A DNA stretch of 5,367 nt from Clostridia bacterium (GTDB lineage: Bacteria; Bacillota; Clostridia; Christensenellales; UBA1242). The stretch spans positions 1-5,367 of the forward strand of contig JAGCEE010000185.1 of NCBI GenBank assembly GCA_017650795.1, given 5' to 3'. The translations under genes were made by a program, and so were the position numbers. Below, piece by piece: positions 1 through 5,367 of this stretch (position 1 is its first letter; every line of letters starts with the position of its first letter). The notes beneath the pieces were generated by a model. That model made no database searches, was not told where the DNA came from, and saw nothing but the letters and a program-made list of their open reading frames with translations.

Positions 1-924
1 AATACCGGTATCTGTTGGTGTTGTAAGATATTTCATATAATTTATCTCAACAACTACAATATGCCCTTCCTGATATGCTTTAACATTACATGAAGATTGT
101 TCAATCGTCAGAAAATCAATTGTCAGATTGCCTGTTAAATCTTTTGTATGATTTGCAATATCATATATATCTTTTGCCATTCCATTATAATATTCAATTG
201 TAATTTCACCATTATCGGAGAAAATATTATTATCACCAACAAAAGCATTAAAATTATTTGTAATTGGTAAAGTATAAACATCACCATTTAAATTAAATGC
301 AGTGCAAAGTGTTTCAAACTCACCATCAGTTATTGTTGGTGTTGTTGCAGTTGCAAGTTCATATATTAAATAACCACTAGGGACATTATCAGATACAACA
401 TACACATTACCAGTTGATGCAACAGATATACTTTCTGATGGTTTATTAGTATTCTGATTATTATATGAAGTGGTTGTATATAATTCTGACAATACATTTG
501 CCACTGAGGAATTATTGCAAGGTTTGCAACCTTCAATGGTTATTTTATAACCACCCCAAGAAGTGGTTGTATATGATAAATCACTAAGATCAACAAATGC
601 ATAAGTGCCTAAAAATAAACCACGGAAATATTCAGCACTTGAAATATCACCTGATAACTGCACAACTTTTGTTGCATTATCAGTGGTTTCAATTTTTTTC
701 AATGGTAATGCTAAAGAAGTATTGAAATGAACAATATCACCGGTTTTTGTTTCTGTCACACCAGCATCATTATCAGCATTTACCCACTTTTCGGTATCAG
801 AATCATAAACAAGTGTTTGCCCATCCTGTGGGTCATTGATTGAAAAGCTGGAAATAAAAGAACCTATTGCCCCGAGCTTTTCTTTCAAAAGGTCTAAAAT
901 CTTCTGTAAAAGTATTGTAATCAT
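1..924 (-). CDS. Phage appendage/tail-fibre-like structural protein (3' end cut by window edge)
   Basis: The frame is open for 308 codons from ATG at 924 to the left edge, with no stop, so the C-terminus is missing. A GAGGT Shine-Dalgarno site at 933-937 sits 8 bases before the ATG. Residues 1-27 form a probable amphipathic or hydrophobic helix (MITILLQKILDLLKEKLGAI). Residues 34-52 (DGQTLVYDSDTEKWVNAD) match the 'DGQVLVYNSETGKWEN' type motif common in phage fibre and baseplate proteins. The rest is rich in Thr, Asn and Ser and looks beta-structured. It includes YLIYELAT (185-192) and GDNNIFSDNGEITIEY (230-245), which resemble modules I associate with fibre proteins of Firmicutes gut phages. 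There is an internal repeat, YTTTS, at 118-122 and 149-153. It follows the lower collar gene by 20 bases, in the same operon. A virion-surface appendage or receptor-binding role is inferred from motifs and position. A head fibre or a neck appendage is equally possible. No enzymatic domain is recognised. Confidence 0.72.
   Translation of the reverse strand, partial: MITILLQKILDLLKEKLGAIGSFISSFSINDPQDGQTLVYDSDTEKWVNADNDAGVTETKTGDIVHFNTSLALPLKKIETTDNATKVVQLSGDISSAEYFRGLFLGTYAFVDLSDLSYTTTSWGGYKITIEGCKPCNNSSVANVLSELYTTTSYNNQNTNKPSESISVASTGNVYVVSDNVPSGYLIYELATATTPTITDGEFETLCTAFNLNGDVYTLPITNNFNAFVGDNNIFSDNGEITIEYYNGMAKDIYDIANHTKDLTGNLTIDFLTIEQSSCNVKAYQEGHIVVVEINYMKYLTTPTDTGI
467..574 (-). repeat. 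Pair of 15-base direct repeats inside the appendage gene
   Basis: The plus-strand sequence GAAGTGGTTGTATAT occurs exactly at 467-481 and again at 560-574. The copies start 93 bases (31 codons) apart, so both are read in the same frame and encode YTTTS (residues 149-153 and 118-122). The flanking residues are similar only loosely (LSDLSYTTTSW and LSELYTTTSYN). This suggests a short duplicated beta-repeat rather than a mobile element. Confidence 0.6.
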
Positions 925-932
925 GTTTTTAT

Positions 933-937
933 ACCTC
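933..937 (-). promoter_or_regulatory. Ribosome binding site of the appendage gene
   Basis: On the minus strand GAGGT lies 8 bases before the ATG at 924, inside the 20-base gap after the lower collar stop codon. It fixes the start of a reading frame that runs off the left edge. Confidence 0.7.
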
Positions 938-944
938 GTATAAA

Positions 945-1721
945 TTAATAAACAGTTAAAAGCATTTCAGCACAAAATATGTCAGACATGTGTTGTATGA
1001 TGTTAAAAGCCTGTACTTTTAGTTCCTGTTCCAACATCTGTTGCGAGCTCATCACACCAATGTTACCATGAACACTAATATCTGTTTCATCTTTACCGCT
1101 TTTTTCATCTTCTATTTTGTGACCATATGTAGTATCAATGGTTTCACCATGTTCATATTCTGTTTTGGCATTTGTATATGATGTTGTACTGGTGGTTGTG
1201 TCTTTTCCACTAGTGCCACTAACTGCACCCGGTGTTGTTGTTACTTTTTCTTTTGGTGTATAGTCAGAATCATCATAACCACTGACTTTAGTTTCTGTTG
1301 TGCTTTGTATCTGTGGTTCATATTCTTCTTTGACAGTCGTTGTGCCACTGGGTGTTGTTGTGTCTGTACCTGTATGCATGTCTGTGTCAGTGCCACTGTG
1401 TGTTACTGTGGTCTTTACACCCGGTTTAAATTCCGTGTGTTCTTTTCGATCATAGTTTTCAAGCGGTGCATATTCAATGGAAAAAGCATCATACCACTTT
1501 TGGAAAGTCCTTTTATATTTATTCCAAAATTCTGCACAAATAAAGTAAAAAAATTCCGGGTCTGTATATAAGGGTTCAAAAGTGCCACCAGTGGTAATAA
1601 TGCTGGTTAACAGGGTTTGAGCATCATACATGTCACTGTCAAGTGTCCATGTGTCTATGATGCTTTTATTCATCCTGTTTAATTCTTTCTCCATCCCGAT
1701 TAGTGTCATTCGTGCGTGCAT
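945..1721 (-). CDS. Lower collar / head-tail connector protein, phi29 gp11-like
   Basis: This protein should form the ring below the portal that joins the head to the short tail. Of its 258 residues, the two ends look conserved. The N-terminal part carries TFEPLYTDPEFF (47-58) and an aromatic helix ending FSIEYAPLENYDR (80-92). The C-terminal part has HGNIGVMSSQQMLEQE (218-233) and a terminal ..LLTVY. I recognise the GNIGV-x-[ST]-SQ-[EQ]-M motif from lower collar proteins of Firmicutes podoviruses. Between them, residues 100-215 are low-complexity Thr/Ser/Gly/Asp/Glu sequence with one recognisable island, KVSGYDDSDYTPKEK (145-159). The start at 1721 is chosen because GAGG at 1728-1731 lies 6 bases upstream, but it overlaps the portal gene by 56 bases. 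ATG at 1673 (MNKSIIDTW..) would overlap it by only 8 bases, with a weaker, more distant GGAG at 1689-1692, and is a real alternative. Family is fairly sure; the exact start is not. Confidence 0.8.
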   Translation of the reverse strand: MHARMTLIGMEKELNRMNKSIIDTWTLDSDMYDAQTLLTSIITTGGTFEPLYTDPEFFYFICAEFWNKYKRTFQKWYDAFSIEYAPLENYDRKEHTEFKPGVKTTVTHSGTDTDMHTGTDTTTPSGTTTVKEEYEPQIQSTTETKVSGYDDSDYTPKEKVTTTPGAVSGTSGKDTTTSTTSYTNAKTEYEHGETIDTTYGHKIEDEKSGKDETDISVHGNIGVMSSQQMLEQELKVQAFNIIQHMSDIFCAEMLLTVY

Positions 1722-2610
1722 ATTCTACCTCAATACTAGTATTAAAATGCTTGTTTATTATTTCAAGTGATTCTTTTAATGTTTCAACCCAGCAACTTAA
1801 TCTTGCCTGACTTTGTGCACTTGCAAAGTCTGCCTCAGAAGTCACAAGCCTTTCTTTTTTCTCAATTGCAACCGGTAAACCTATTTCAGTATAAAAACTG
1901 TCTAATATCTTCTGCATGTCATCAAGCATTTGACCAACAATGTATGTCTGTTTAAAATCCTGATTCCATGTTTCAAAAGGGTCTTTACTCGGTATTACCT
2001 CACCATCATCAGATTCTAGATTTTTATATATTACAAGTGTTTCACCGGCTTGTACTTTGTCATAAATCTTTTTTAAGGTGTTTGCTTGTGCCTCATTCTT
2101 TGCAGATAAGATCATAGGTATTTTTGCGTTTATAATACCCATGTCAATTGATTTTGAAAGTTCTGCAAGTTTTGTTGCGTAATAGTCAATAATGTCAAGA
2201 CACCCACGCCTTACAAAACAATCAGGTGTGAGTTTTAAAACCTCACACTGTTTACCTATTGTTAAAACACCTTCATAATAAGGGTTTGCAATAGAACATT
2301 TTACCGGTTGATAATAAAAGTTTCTGCCACTGACAGTGCAAGGTTGAAAAACAATGCCATTTTCCCCGAATTTTAAAAGGTCTTTTCTTTCTGTCTTAAA
2401 GACTGCGACATAACCCAAGCACCAAAGACAGAAATGAAAAAAATCTTCATTCCATCCTACTGGTAAACCCTTGAATATAATGGATGAATCAATTTTATGT
2501 AAAAGTGATCTAAACCAATAATTATATTCAAGGGTTTTATTTTTCCAATAGGTATTAGGTACATGCAGACTTTCAAGAAGATTAATATTTTCTTCAGTCA
2601 ATTCAAACAT
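1666..2610 (-). CDS. Portal protein (upper collar connector), phi29 gp10-like
   Basis: This is the dodecameric portal at the unique capsid vertex, through which the packaging ATPase drives DNA. Its 314 residues are close to the roughly 309 of phi29 gp10. IEKKERLVTSEAD (249-261) matches the LEKKERMVTDE segment of gp10, and INKHFNTSIEVEY (285-297) matches gp10 INELYGLNVKV near the C-terminus. Residues 54-71 (NEDFFHFCLWCLGYVAVF) correspond to the gp10 'FGYVGFY' region. Likely stem and wing helices lie at about 140-165 and 213-245. ATG at 2610 has GAGGT 7 bases upstream (2618-2622), in a 19-base gap after the capsid stop. Eight Cys residues are present, five of them between 91 and 137, which is unusual for a portal. 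The last codons overlap the start of the lower collar gene, consistent with translational coupling. The comparison with gp10 is from memory, but the motif match is clear. Confidence 0.9.
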   Translation of the reverse strand: MFELTEENINLLESLHVPNTYWKNKTLEYNYWFRSLLHKIDSSIIFKGLPVGWNEDFFHFCLWCLGYVAVFKTERKDLLKFGENGIVFQPCTVSGRNFYYQPVKCSIANPYYEGVLTIGKQCEVLKLTPDCFVRRGCLDIIDYYATKLAELSKSIDMGIINAKIPMILSAKNEAQANTLKKIYDKVQAGETLVIYKNLESDDGEVIPSKDPFETWNQDFKQTYIVGQMLDDMQKILDSFYTEIGLPVAIEKKERLVTSEADFASAQSQARLSCWVETLKESLEIINKHFNTSIEVEYARTNDTNRDGERIKQDE

Positions 2611-2629
2611 GTCTAAAACCTCATTTGTA

Positions 2630-4054
2630 TTACTTGTACTTTACTTCGATAACTGCCTTATTAGCCGGTGCCTCAGTAAATGTTATTGTCTGTGTTGTAC
2701 TGTCATATGTATAAGCATCAGTTTCAACACCATCAACTGTAACTTTCAAAATCTCATTTACTGTACCAGTTAAAATAAAATCATCCTCAGTACCATCACC
2801 GGTAAATGTTTCAGACAGGTCGGAAAGATAATAAAGAATGCAATTCTCGGTCATGTCCTGAATAATACCATACTTGAAATGCCAGAAAAGGTTTCTGTAT
2901 AAGTGTCTAGCATTGACAGGTGTGCTATACATTCCATAGAACTTATTATTTGTTCTGATTGCCTCAGTATCAAACAACAGACCCAAAACAAGATCAATCT
3001 TAACTTCTTCAGATGTTGCACCATCAGGCAATGCCGGTGTTACATCAACAGAACCGGGTTTGTCAAATGACTGCCAGTACTCAACACCCTCACCATTAAT
3101 ATCCGGGATATACTGAGGATTAAATATTTCAGCATATGACATCTTCAACTGAGTGAAAATAGGTGAATAATACATGAACTTCTGCATTGACTTAGGTGTA
3201 TGACGGAGTATGTCATAAGTCACCTGATTCGGTTCGTCACCAACTGTTTTAGTAACAGGGTCATGGTATTTTGCCGTTCTGTTTGCAAGTCTGTCAGAAT
3301 CAATCTTGAAACGAGCCGTAAAGAATTCCAAAAAATCAACCCTATGAAGTGTCAACAGTTCTTTCATGCTATATGCAGTGTCATATGTGTCATTGAATTC
3401 CTTCAAAAGATTTACTGCACACTCAGCACCTAAATCACCTTCATCAACCATCAGTTTATTAGCACCGATACGAGAAAGAACAACCATTCTGTTTCTAGCC
3501 TCAATAGTGCTTTCAATGTCATTCTGCACTTCGATCATTGCACCATTGATAAAATCAATAAATGATCTTTCATCAGTAAATGCAATCTTCAACTGTTCTT
3601 CATAAACTGTTGTTTCTTTATCCCATGTAAAATCAGAAAAGAAATTATATTCAAGTGCCATTGGAGCGTTCTGTTCCCACTGAGAACCAGCACCGGATTC
3701 ATCATCAAGACCTGTACCTAAATTAGTATTTAGGTCTGTGTTAAAAGCTCCTGATGCCTGATTATCACGAGCATAAAAACTGATTTTCCTGATTCTGTTT
3801 TCAAAAGCATCAGAATCATTTTCCGAGATTAGCTTAAATTTTCCGTTATAAGGTCTTGATGCAATAATGGTTCGACCAATGAGAACTGAAAGACTGTTCA
3901 ATACATTCTCAACACCACTTGCCAAAACCTTATTACCAGCATCTACAAAAGAACTGGTATCTACTGCAACAATATCGGTCTGACCTGTTGCCTGTCTGAC
4001 CAATGTGTTCATTACCGAATAAGCATCTTTTACGCTAAATGTTACTGGGGGCAT
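2630..4054 (-). CDS. Major capsid protein, phi29 gp8-like HK97 fold, with added C-terminal domain
   Basis: This is the main shell protein of the prohead. Its 474 residues resemble capsid proteins of phi29-like Firmicutes gut phages. Segments that fit are GQTDIVAVDTSSFVDAGNKV (24-43), NVLNSLSVLIGRTIIASRPYN (50-70), FIDFINGAMIEVQNDIE (165-181, compare gp8 'FVSSIINAIYNSAEVDE'), LRHTPKSMQKFMYYSP (283-298), FNPQYI (311-316) and VLGLLFDTEAI (356-366). The fold seems to finish at NLFWHFKYGIIQDMTENCIL (388-407). Residues 416-474 then add a separate beta-rich domain starting TFTGDGTEDDF and ending VIEVKYK; a similar 'FTGDGTTTTF...VTVNGV...ITFT.APA.GAVIEV.Y' unit occurs in other phage structural proteins. 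phi29 gp8 also carries a C-terminal Ig-like (BIG2) domain, but of different sequence. The ATG at 4054 has AAGG at 4064-4067 upstream. Codons look somewhat richer in C/G third bases (AAG, TTC) than in neighbouring genes, as expected of a highly expressed gene; I did not count these. Confidence 0.9.
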   Translation of the reverse strand: MPPVTFSVKDAYSVMNTLVRQATGQTDIVAVDTSSFVDAGNKVLASGVENVLNSLSVLIGRTIIASRPYNGKFKLISENDSDAFENRIRKISFYARDNQASGAFNTDLNTNLGTGLDDESGAGSQWEQNAPMALEYNFFSDFTWDKETTVYEEQLKIAFTDERSFIDFINGAMIEVQNDIESTIEARNRMVVLSRIGANKLMVDEGDLGAECAVNLLKEFNDTYDTAYSMKELLTLHRVDFLEFFTARFKIDSDRLANRTAKYHDPVTKTVGDEPNQVTYDILRHTPKSMQKFMYYSPIFTQLKMSYAEIFNPQYIPDINGEGVEYWQSFDKPGSVDVTPALPDGATSEEVKIDLVLGLLFDTEAIRTNNKFYGMYSTPVNARHLYRNLFWHFKYGIIQDMTENCILYYLSDLSETFTGDGTEDDFILTGTVNEILKVTVDGVETDAYTYDSTTQTITFTEAPANKAVIEVKYK

Positions 4055-4056
4055 AA

Positions 4057-4067
4057 TTAATTACCTT
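4057..4067 (-). promoter_or_regulatory. Capsid gene ribosome binding site with duplicated leader
   Basis: On the minus strand AAGGTAATTAA ends 2 bases before the capsid ATG, placing AAGG 9 bases from the start codon. The element also encodes the end of the small upstream protein (..GGT AAT TAA), so it serves as coding sequence, stop codon and ribosome site. The same 11 bases at the same spacing precede the upstream gene. Confidence 0.7.
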
Positions 4068-4251
4068 CCTTTTTAATTAATTCTTCAAAAGCATCTTTAA
4101 ATTCTTCATCCTTATTTTCGGGTGCTTTTGTTTCTTTTGGTGTTTCTTTAGCATCAGCGGTTTCAGCCAGTTCAAATAATTCTTTTACATCACTGGGTTT
4201 ATAACCGGCTTTTGCTAATTCAACAATGTCTGAAATACTGATTTTTCCCAT
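4057..4251 (-). CDS. Small acidic protein, putative head scaffold
   Basis: The 64-residue protein starts at ATG 4251 and stops 2 bases before the capsid start codon. Residues 1-30 form a likely helical, helix-turn-helix-like unit (SDIVELAKAGYKPSDVKELF), where 'AKAGYKP-[SD]-[DE]-V' is a pattern seen in small phage head proteins. Residues 31-47 are a Lys/Glu/Pro/Thr-rich linker. Residues 48-62 are a second charged helix. With 17 acidic and 11 basic residues it is acidic overall, with no Cys or Trp. In phi29 the scaffold gp7 (about 98 residues, helical and charged) is encoded directly before gp8, so position and composition suggest a scaffold. This is inference: I recognise no diagnostic scaffold motif, and it is short for one. 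Its last codons contain the Shine-Dalgarno site of the capsid gene, so the two are probably translated together. Confidence 0.7.
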   Translation of the reverse strand: MGKISISDIVELAKAGYKPSDVKELFELAETADAKETPKETKAPENKDEEFKDAFEELIKKEGN

Positions 4252-4253
4252 TT

Positions 4254-4264
4254 TTAATTACCTT
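4254..4264 (-). promoter_or_regulatory. Ribosome binding site of the small scaffold-like gene
   Basis: AAGGTAATTAA on the minus strand lies 2 bases before ATG 4251 and is identical in sequence and spacing to the leader of the capsid gene. It decides the start of this small gene. A second AAAGG, further upstream at about 4274-4278, is too far away to serve this ATG. Confidence 0.65.
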
Positions 4265-4296
4265 GTATTTCACCTTTCTTTAATATAGGTATTTTT

Positions 4297-4325
4297 AACA
4301 TACCATATTGTTTTATATTTGTAAA
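4297..4325 (-). promoter_or_regulatory. Candidate sigma-A-type promoter for the capsid operon
   Basis: Read on the minus strand, TTTACA (4325-4320) is followed after 17 bases by TATGTT (4302-4297). TG at 4305-4304 sits one base before the hexamer, giving an extended -10 element (TGGTATGTT). The -35 has one mismatch to TTGACA and the -10 has two to TATAAT. It lies in the only sizeable intergenic gap of the window and would start transcription near 4290, about 40 bases before the scaffold-like ATG. AT-rich DNA gives chance matches, so support is moderate. Confidence 0.45.
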
Positions 4326-4330
4326 CAAAT
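4317..4330. promoter_or_regulatory. 14-base inverted repeat over the -35 element (possible operator)
   Basis: ATTTGT-AA-ACAAAT on the plus strand is a dyad with perfect 6-base arms and a 2-base centre. It covers the candidate -35 hexamer at 4320-4325, where a bound repressor or activator would act. The arms do not extend outward (T at both 4316 and 4331), and there is no following T-run on the minus strand, so a terminator hairpin is unlikely. A chance palindrome in AT-rich DNA is possible. Confidence 0.3.
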
Positions 4331-4342
4331 TGATTAGTAATA

Positions 4343-5367
4343 TTAAAGTAATGACCTTGGTGCAATCATGCCGTAAAATGTCCAACAGTGTATAAAATAG
4401 TCAGCAGTGAACATGTTATCACTGAAAATTCGACCCATGTATAATTCCTTTACAACATCAATATCACAGTTTTCTTTAATGTCTGAAAGCATCAAATCAA
4501 GATCATTATATGTGTTATAGTCAAGTGATTTATCAGATGTTAGATGGTGATATTTTGACCTGTTTTCAATCATGTGCAGAACTAAAAATTCACGAACATG
4601 TGTCTTGGTATAATGTATCATTGTGTTTTCTTCTACTTCTATGGTTTCCCATAAACATCTTCTTACAAAACAACCTACTATTACATTAGCTTGTGGGTCA
4701 TACATGGAAAATAACATTTTTTCCTTTACTCGTTCACCCGGATTGCTTGGAATGTCAGAAGTTTCAGGTATCTGCCATTGCCCGGTTTTTATCATTTTTG
4801 AAGTGGTATATTTTGATGCCTTTTTACCAATGGTTTCACTATATGCACAATATTCAAGTGACACCCTTAATACACCATCATCAATTGGAAATTCTTTGGT
4901 TGTTATAGTTCCTTGTTCACACTTATTAATATCAAAACCATAATGTGTAAAATATGGTGAAAATTTTGATACTGTATTAGCCACAAGGTATATAACCACA
5001 TCTGTTTTCATTCTGATTACAGTGCTTAATACCTGTTCATATTTATTCAGTTCATCAACCAAAATTGTTTCACTGCCACTCATTTGGATGAATTCATCAA
5101 ATAATATGTACTTAACATCAACATATGGTACTGATTTAGTGTGATGTGCAGTTGAAAGGTCTATACAATAGCCAACTGTTTCAACCCTTTTACCTTTATC
5201 ATTCACAAGATAAAAACAACTGCGATAATAATAAACAGTAAAACCAGCACCATAAATTTTTTCTATTTCACTTTGTAAAGGGTCAAACAGATTTTGCATT
5301 AATGAGGCTTTTACATCATCATGCCACCTTCTGATGTATACAAATCTTCTACAGGTCTTTTTATTCT
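4343..5367 (-). CDS. DNA packaging ATPase (encapsidation protein), phi29 gp16-like, 5' end cut by window edge
   Basis: This ATPase pumps the genome through the portal into the prohead. The frame stays open from the right edge, giving 340 visible residues. ATG at 5299 is internal, because upstream codons read RRFVYIRRWHDDV and align with gp16 QFIYVRRYKPEL (about residues 48-59). Roughly 40 residues with the Walker A loop are therefore outside the window. Walker B is YILFDEF (visible residues 86-92; D and E at 5093-5098). The segment VIRMKTDVVIYLVANTV aligns without gaps to gp16 VFRNRERVRCICLSNAV, so its Arg corresponds to the gp16 arginine finger R146 and the Asn to the motif III position. SPYF follows, as NPYF does in gp16. 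The C-terminal third aligns loosely with the gp16 nuclease-like domain, ending VKELYMGRIFSDNMFTADYF against LRKLASAFMNGYLRFDNQVI. The protein seems longer than the 332 residues of phi29 gp16. Stop TAA at 4343, then a 91-base gap to the next gene. Confidence 0.9.
   Translation of the reverse strand, partial: NKKTCRRFVYIRRWHDDVKASLMQNLFDPLQSEIEKIYGAGFTVYYYRSCFYLVNDKGKRVETVGYCIDLSTAHHTKSVPYVDVKYILFDEFIQMSGSETILVDELNKYEQVLSTVIRMKTDVVIYLVANTVSKFSPYFTHYGFDINKCEQGTITTKEFPIDDGVLRVSLEYCAYSETIGKKASKYTTSKMIKTGQWQIPETSDIPSNPGERVKEKMLFSMYDPQANVIVGCFVRRCLWETIEVEENTMIHYTKTHVREFLVLHMIENRSKYHHLTSDKSLDYNTYNDLDLMLSDIKENCDIDVVKELYMGRIFSDNMFTADYFIHCWTFYGMIAPRSLL

Noticed and set aside
1..944. Gene-free left end
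   Set aside because: The minus-strand frame from ATG 924 is open through position 1 in one continuous frame, so the region is a coding sequence cut by the edge.
1305..1571. Plus-strand open frame of 88 codons opposite the lower collar gene
   Set aside because: It lies fully inside the antisense of a well-supported gene, its Cys/Val-rich product mirrors the Thr-rich repeat on the other strand, and every supported gene is on the minus strand.
3200..3605. Two overlapping plus-strand open frames opposite the capsid gene
   Set aside because: They are shadows of the capsid coding sequence with no recognisable motif; the capsid frame explains the region.
4252..4342. Rho-independent terminator or small structured RNA (such as a packaging RNA) in the gap after the ATPase gene
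   Set aside because: No GC-rich hairpin followed by a T-run is visible on the minus strand. The 6-base AT dyad is too weak for a terminator, and 91 bases without strong pairing does not support a packaging RNA.
4623..4943. Two plus-strand open frames opposite the packaging ATPase
   Set aside because: They are antisense shadows in different frames of a gene with clear motif-level similarity to gp16.
1..5367. Recoded genetic code, because all five visible stops are TAA
   Set aside because: No in-frame TGA or TAG occurs in any of the genes, so nothing requires reassignment; TAA preference is expected in AT-rich phage DNA.
1..5367. CRISPR array, insertion sequence or defence system
   Set aside because: No regularly spaced repeats, terminal inverted repeats, transposase or defence-type domain can be seen; all coding space is explained by virion and packaging genes.

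Overview
The window is a stretch of a small tailed-phage genome (free phage or prophage) from the phi29-like podovirus group. It holds part of the virion assembly and DNA-packaging module. Every gene lies on the minus strand, so transcription runs from high to low coordinates. The DNA is AT-rich, genes are tightly packed, Shine-Dalgarno sites are of the GAGG/AAGG type, and all five visible stop codons are TAA. This fits a phage of a low-GC Firmicutes host, perhaps a gut Clostridia-type bacterium, but the host is inferred. No integrase, replication, lysis, tRNA or bacterial gene is visible.

In order of transcription: (1) 5367-4343, a gp16-like DNA packaging ATPase whose N-terminus, including Walker A, lies beyond the right edge; (2) a 91-base intergenic gap with a candidate extended -10 promoter and a 14-base dyad over its -35 element; (3) 4251-4057, a small acidic protein in the position of a scaffold protein; (4) 4054-2630, the major capsid protein, with an apparent extra C-terminal beta domain; (5) 2610-1666, the portal (upper collar connector, gp10-like); (6) 1721-945, the lower collar/connector protein (gp11-like) with a long Thr-rich middle; (7) 924-1, the start of an appendage/tail-fibre-type structural protein cut by the left edge.

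Together these genes would build the prohead (scaffold, capsid), the portal vertex, the ATP-driven DNA pump that docks on it, the collar that closes the head, and a surface appendage. The recognisable proteins match known families, so this looks like an ordinary though divergent structural module, not a new system. The most notable points are the gene order (ATPase first, whereas gene 16 is last in the phi29 late operon), the extra domain on the capsid protein, the dyad-overlapped promoter and a duplicated translation-start leader. No stretch over 300 bases lacks a gene.
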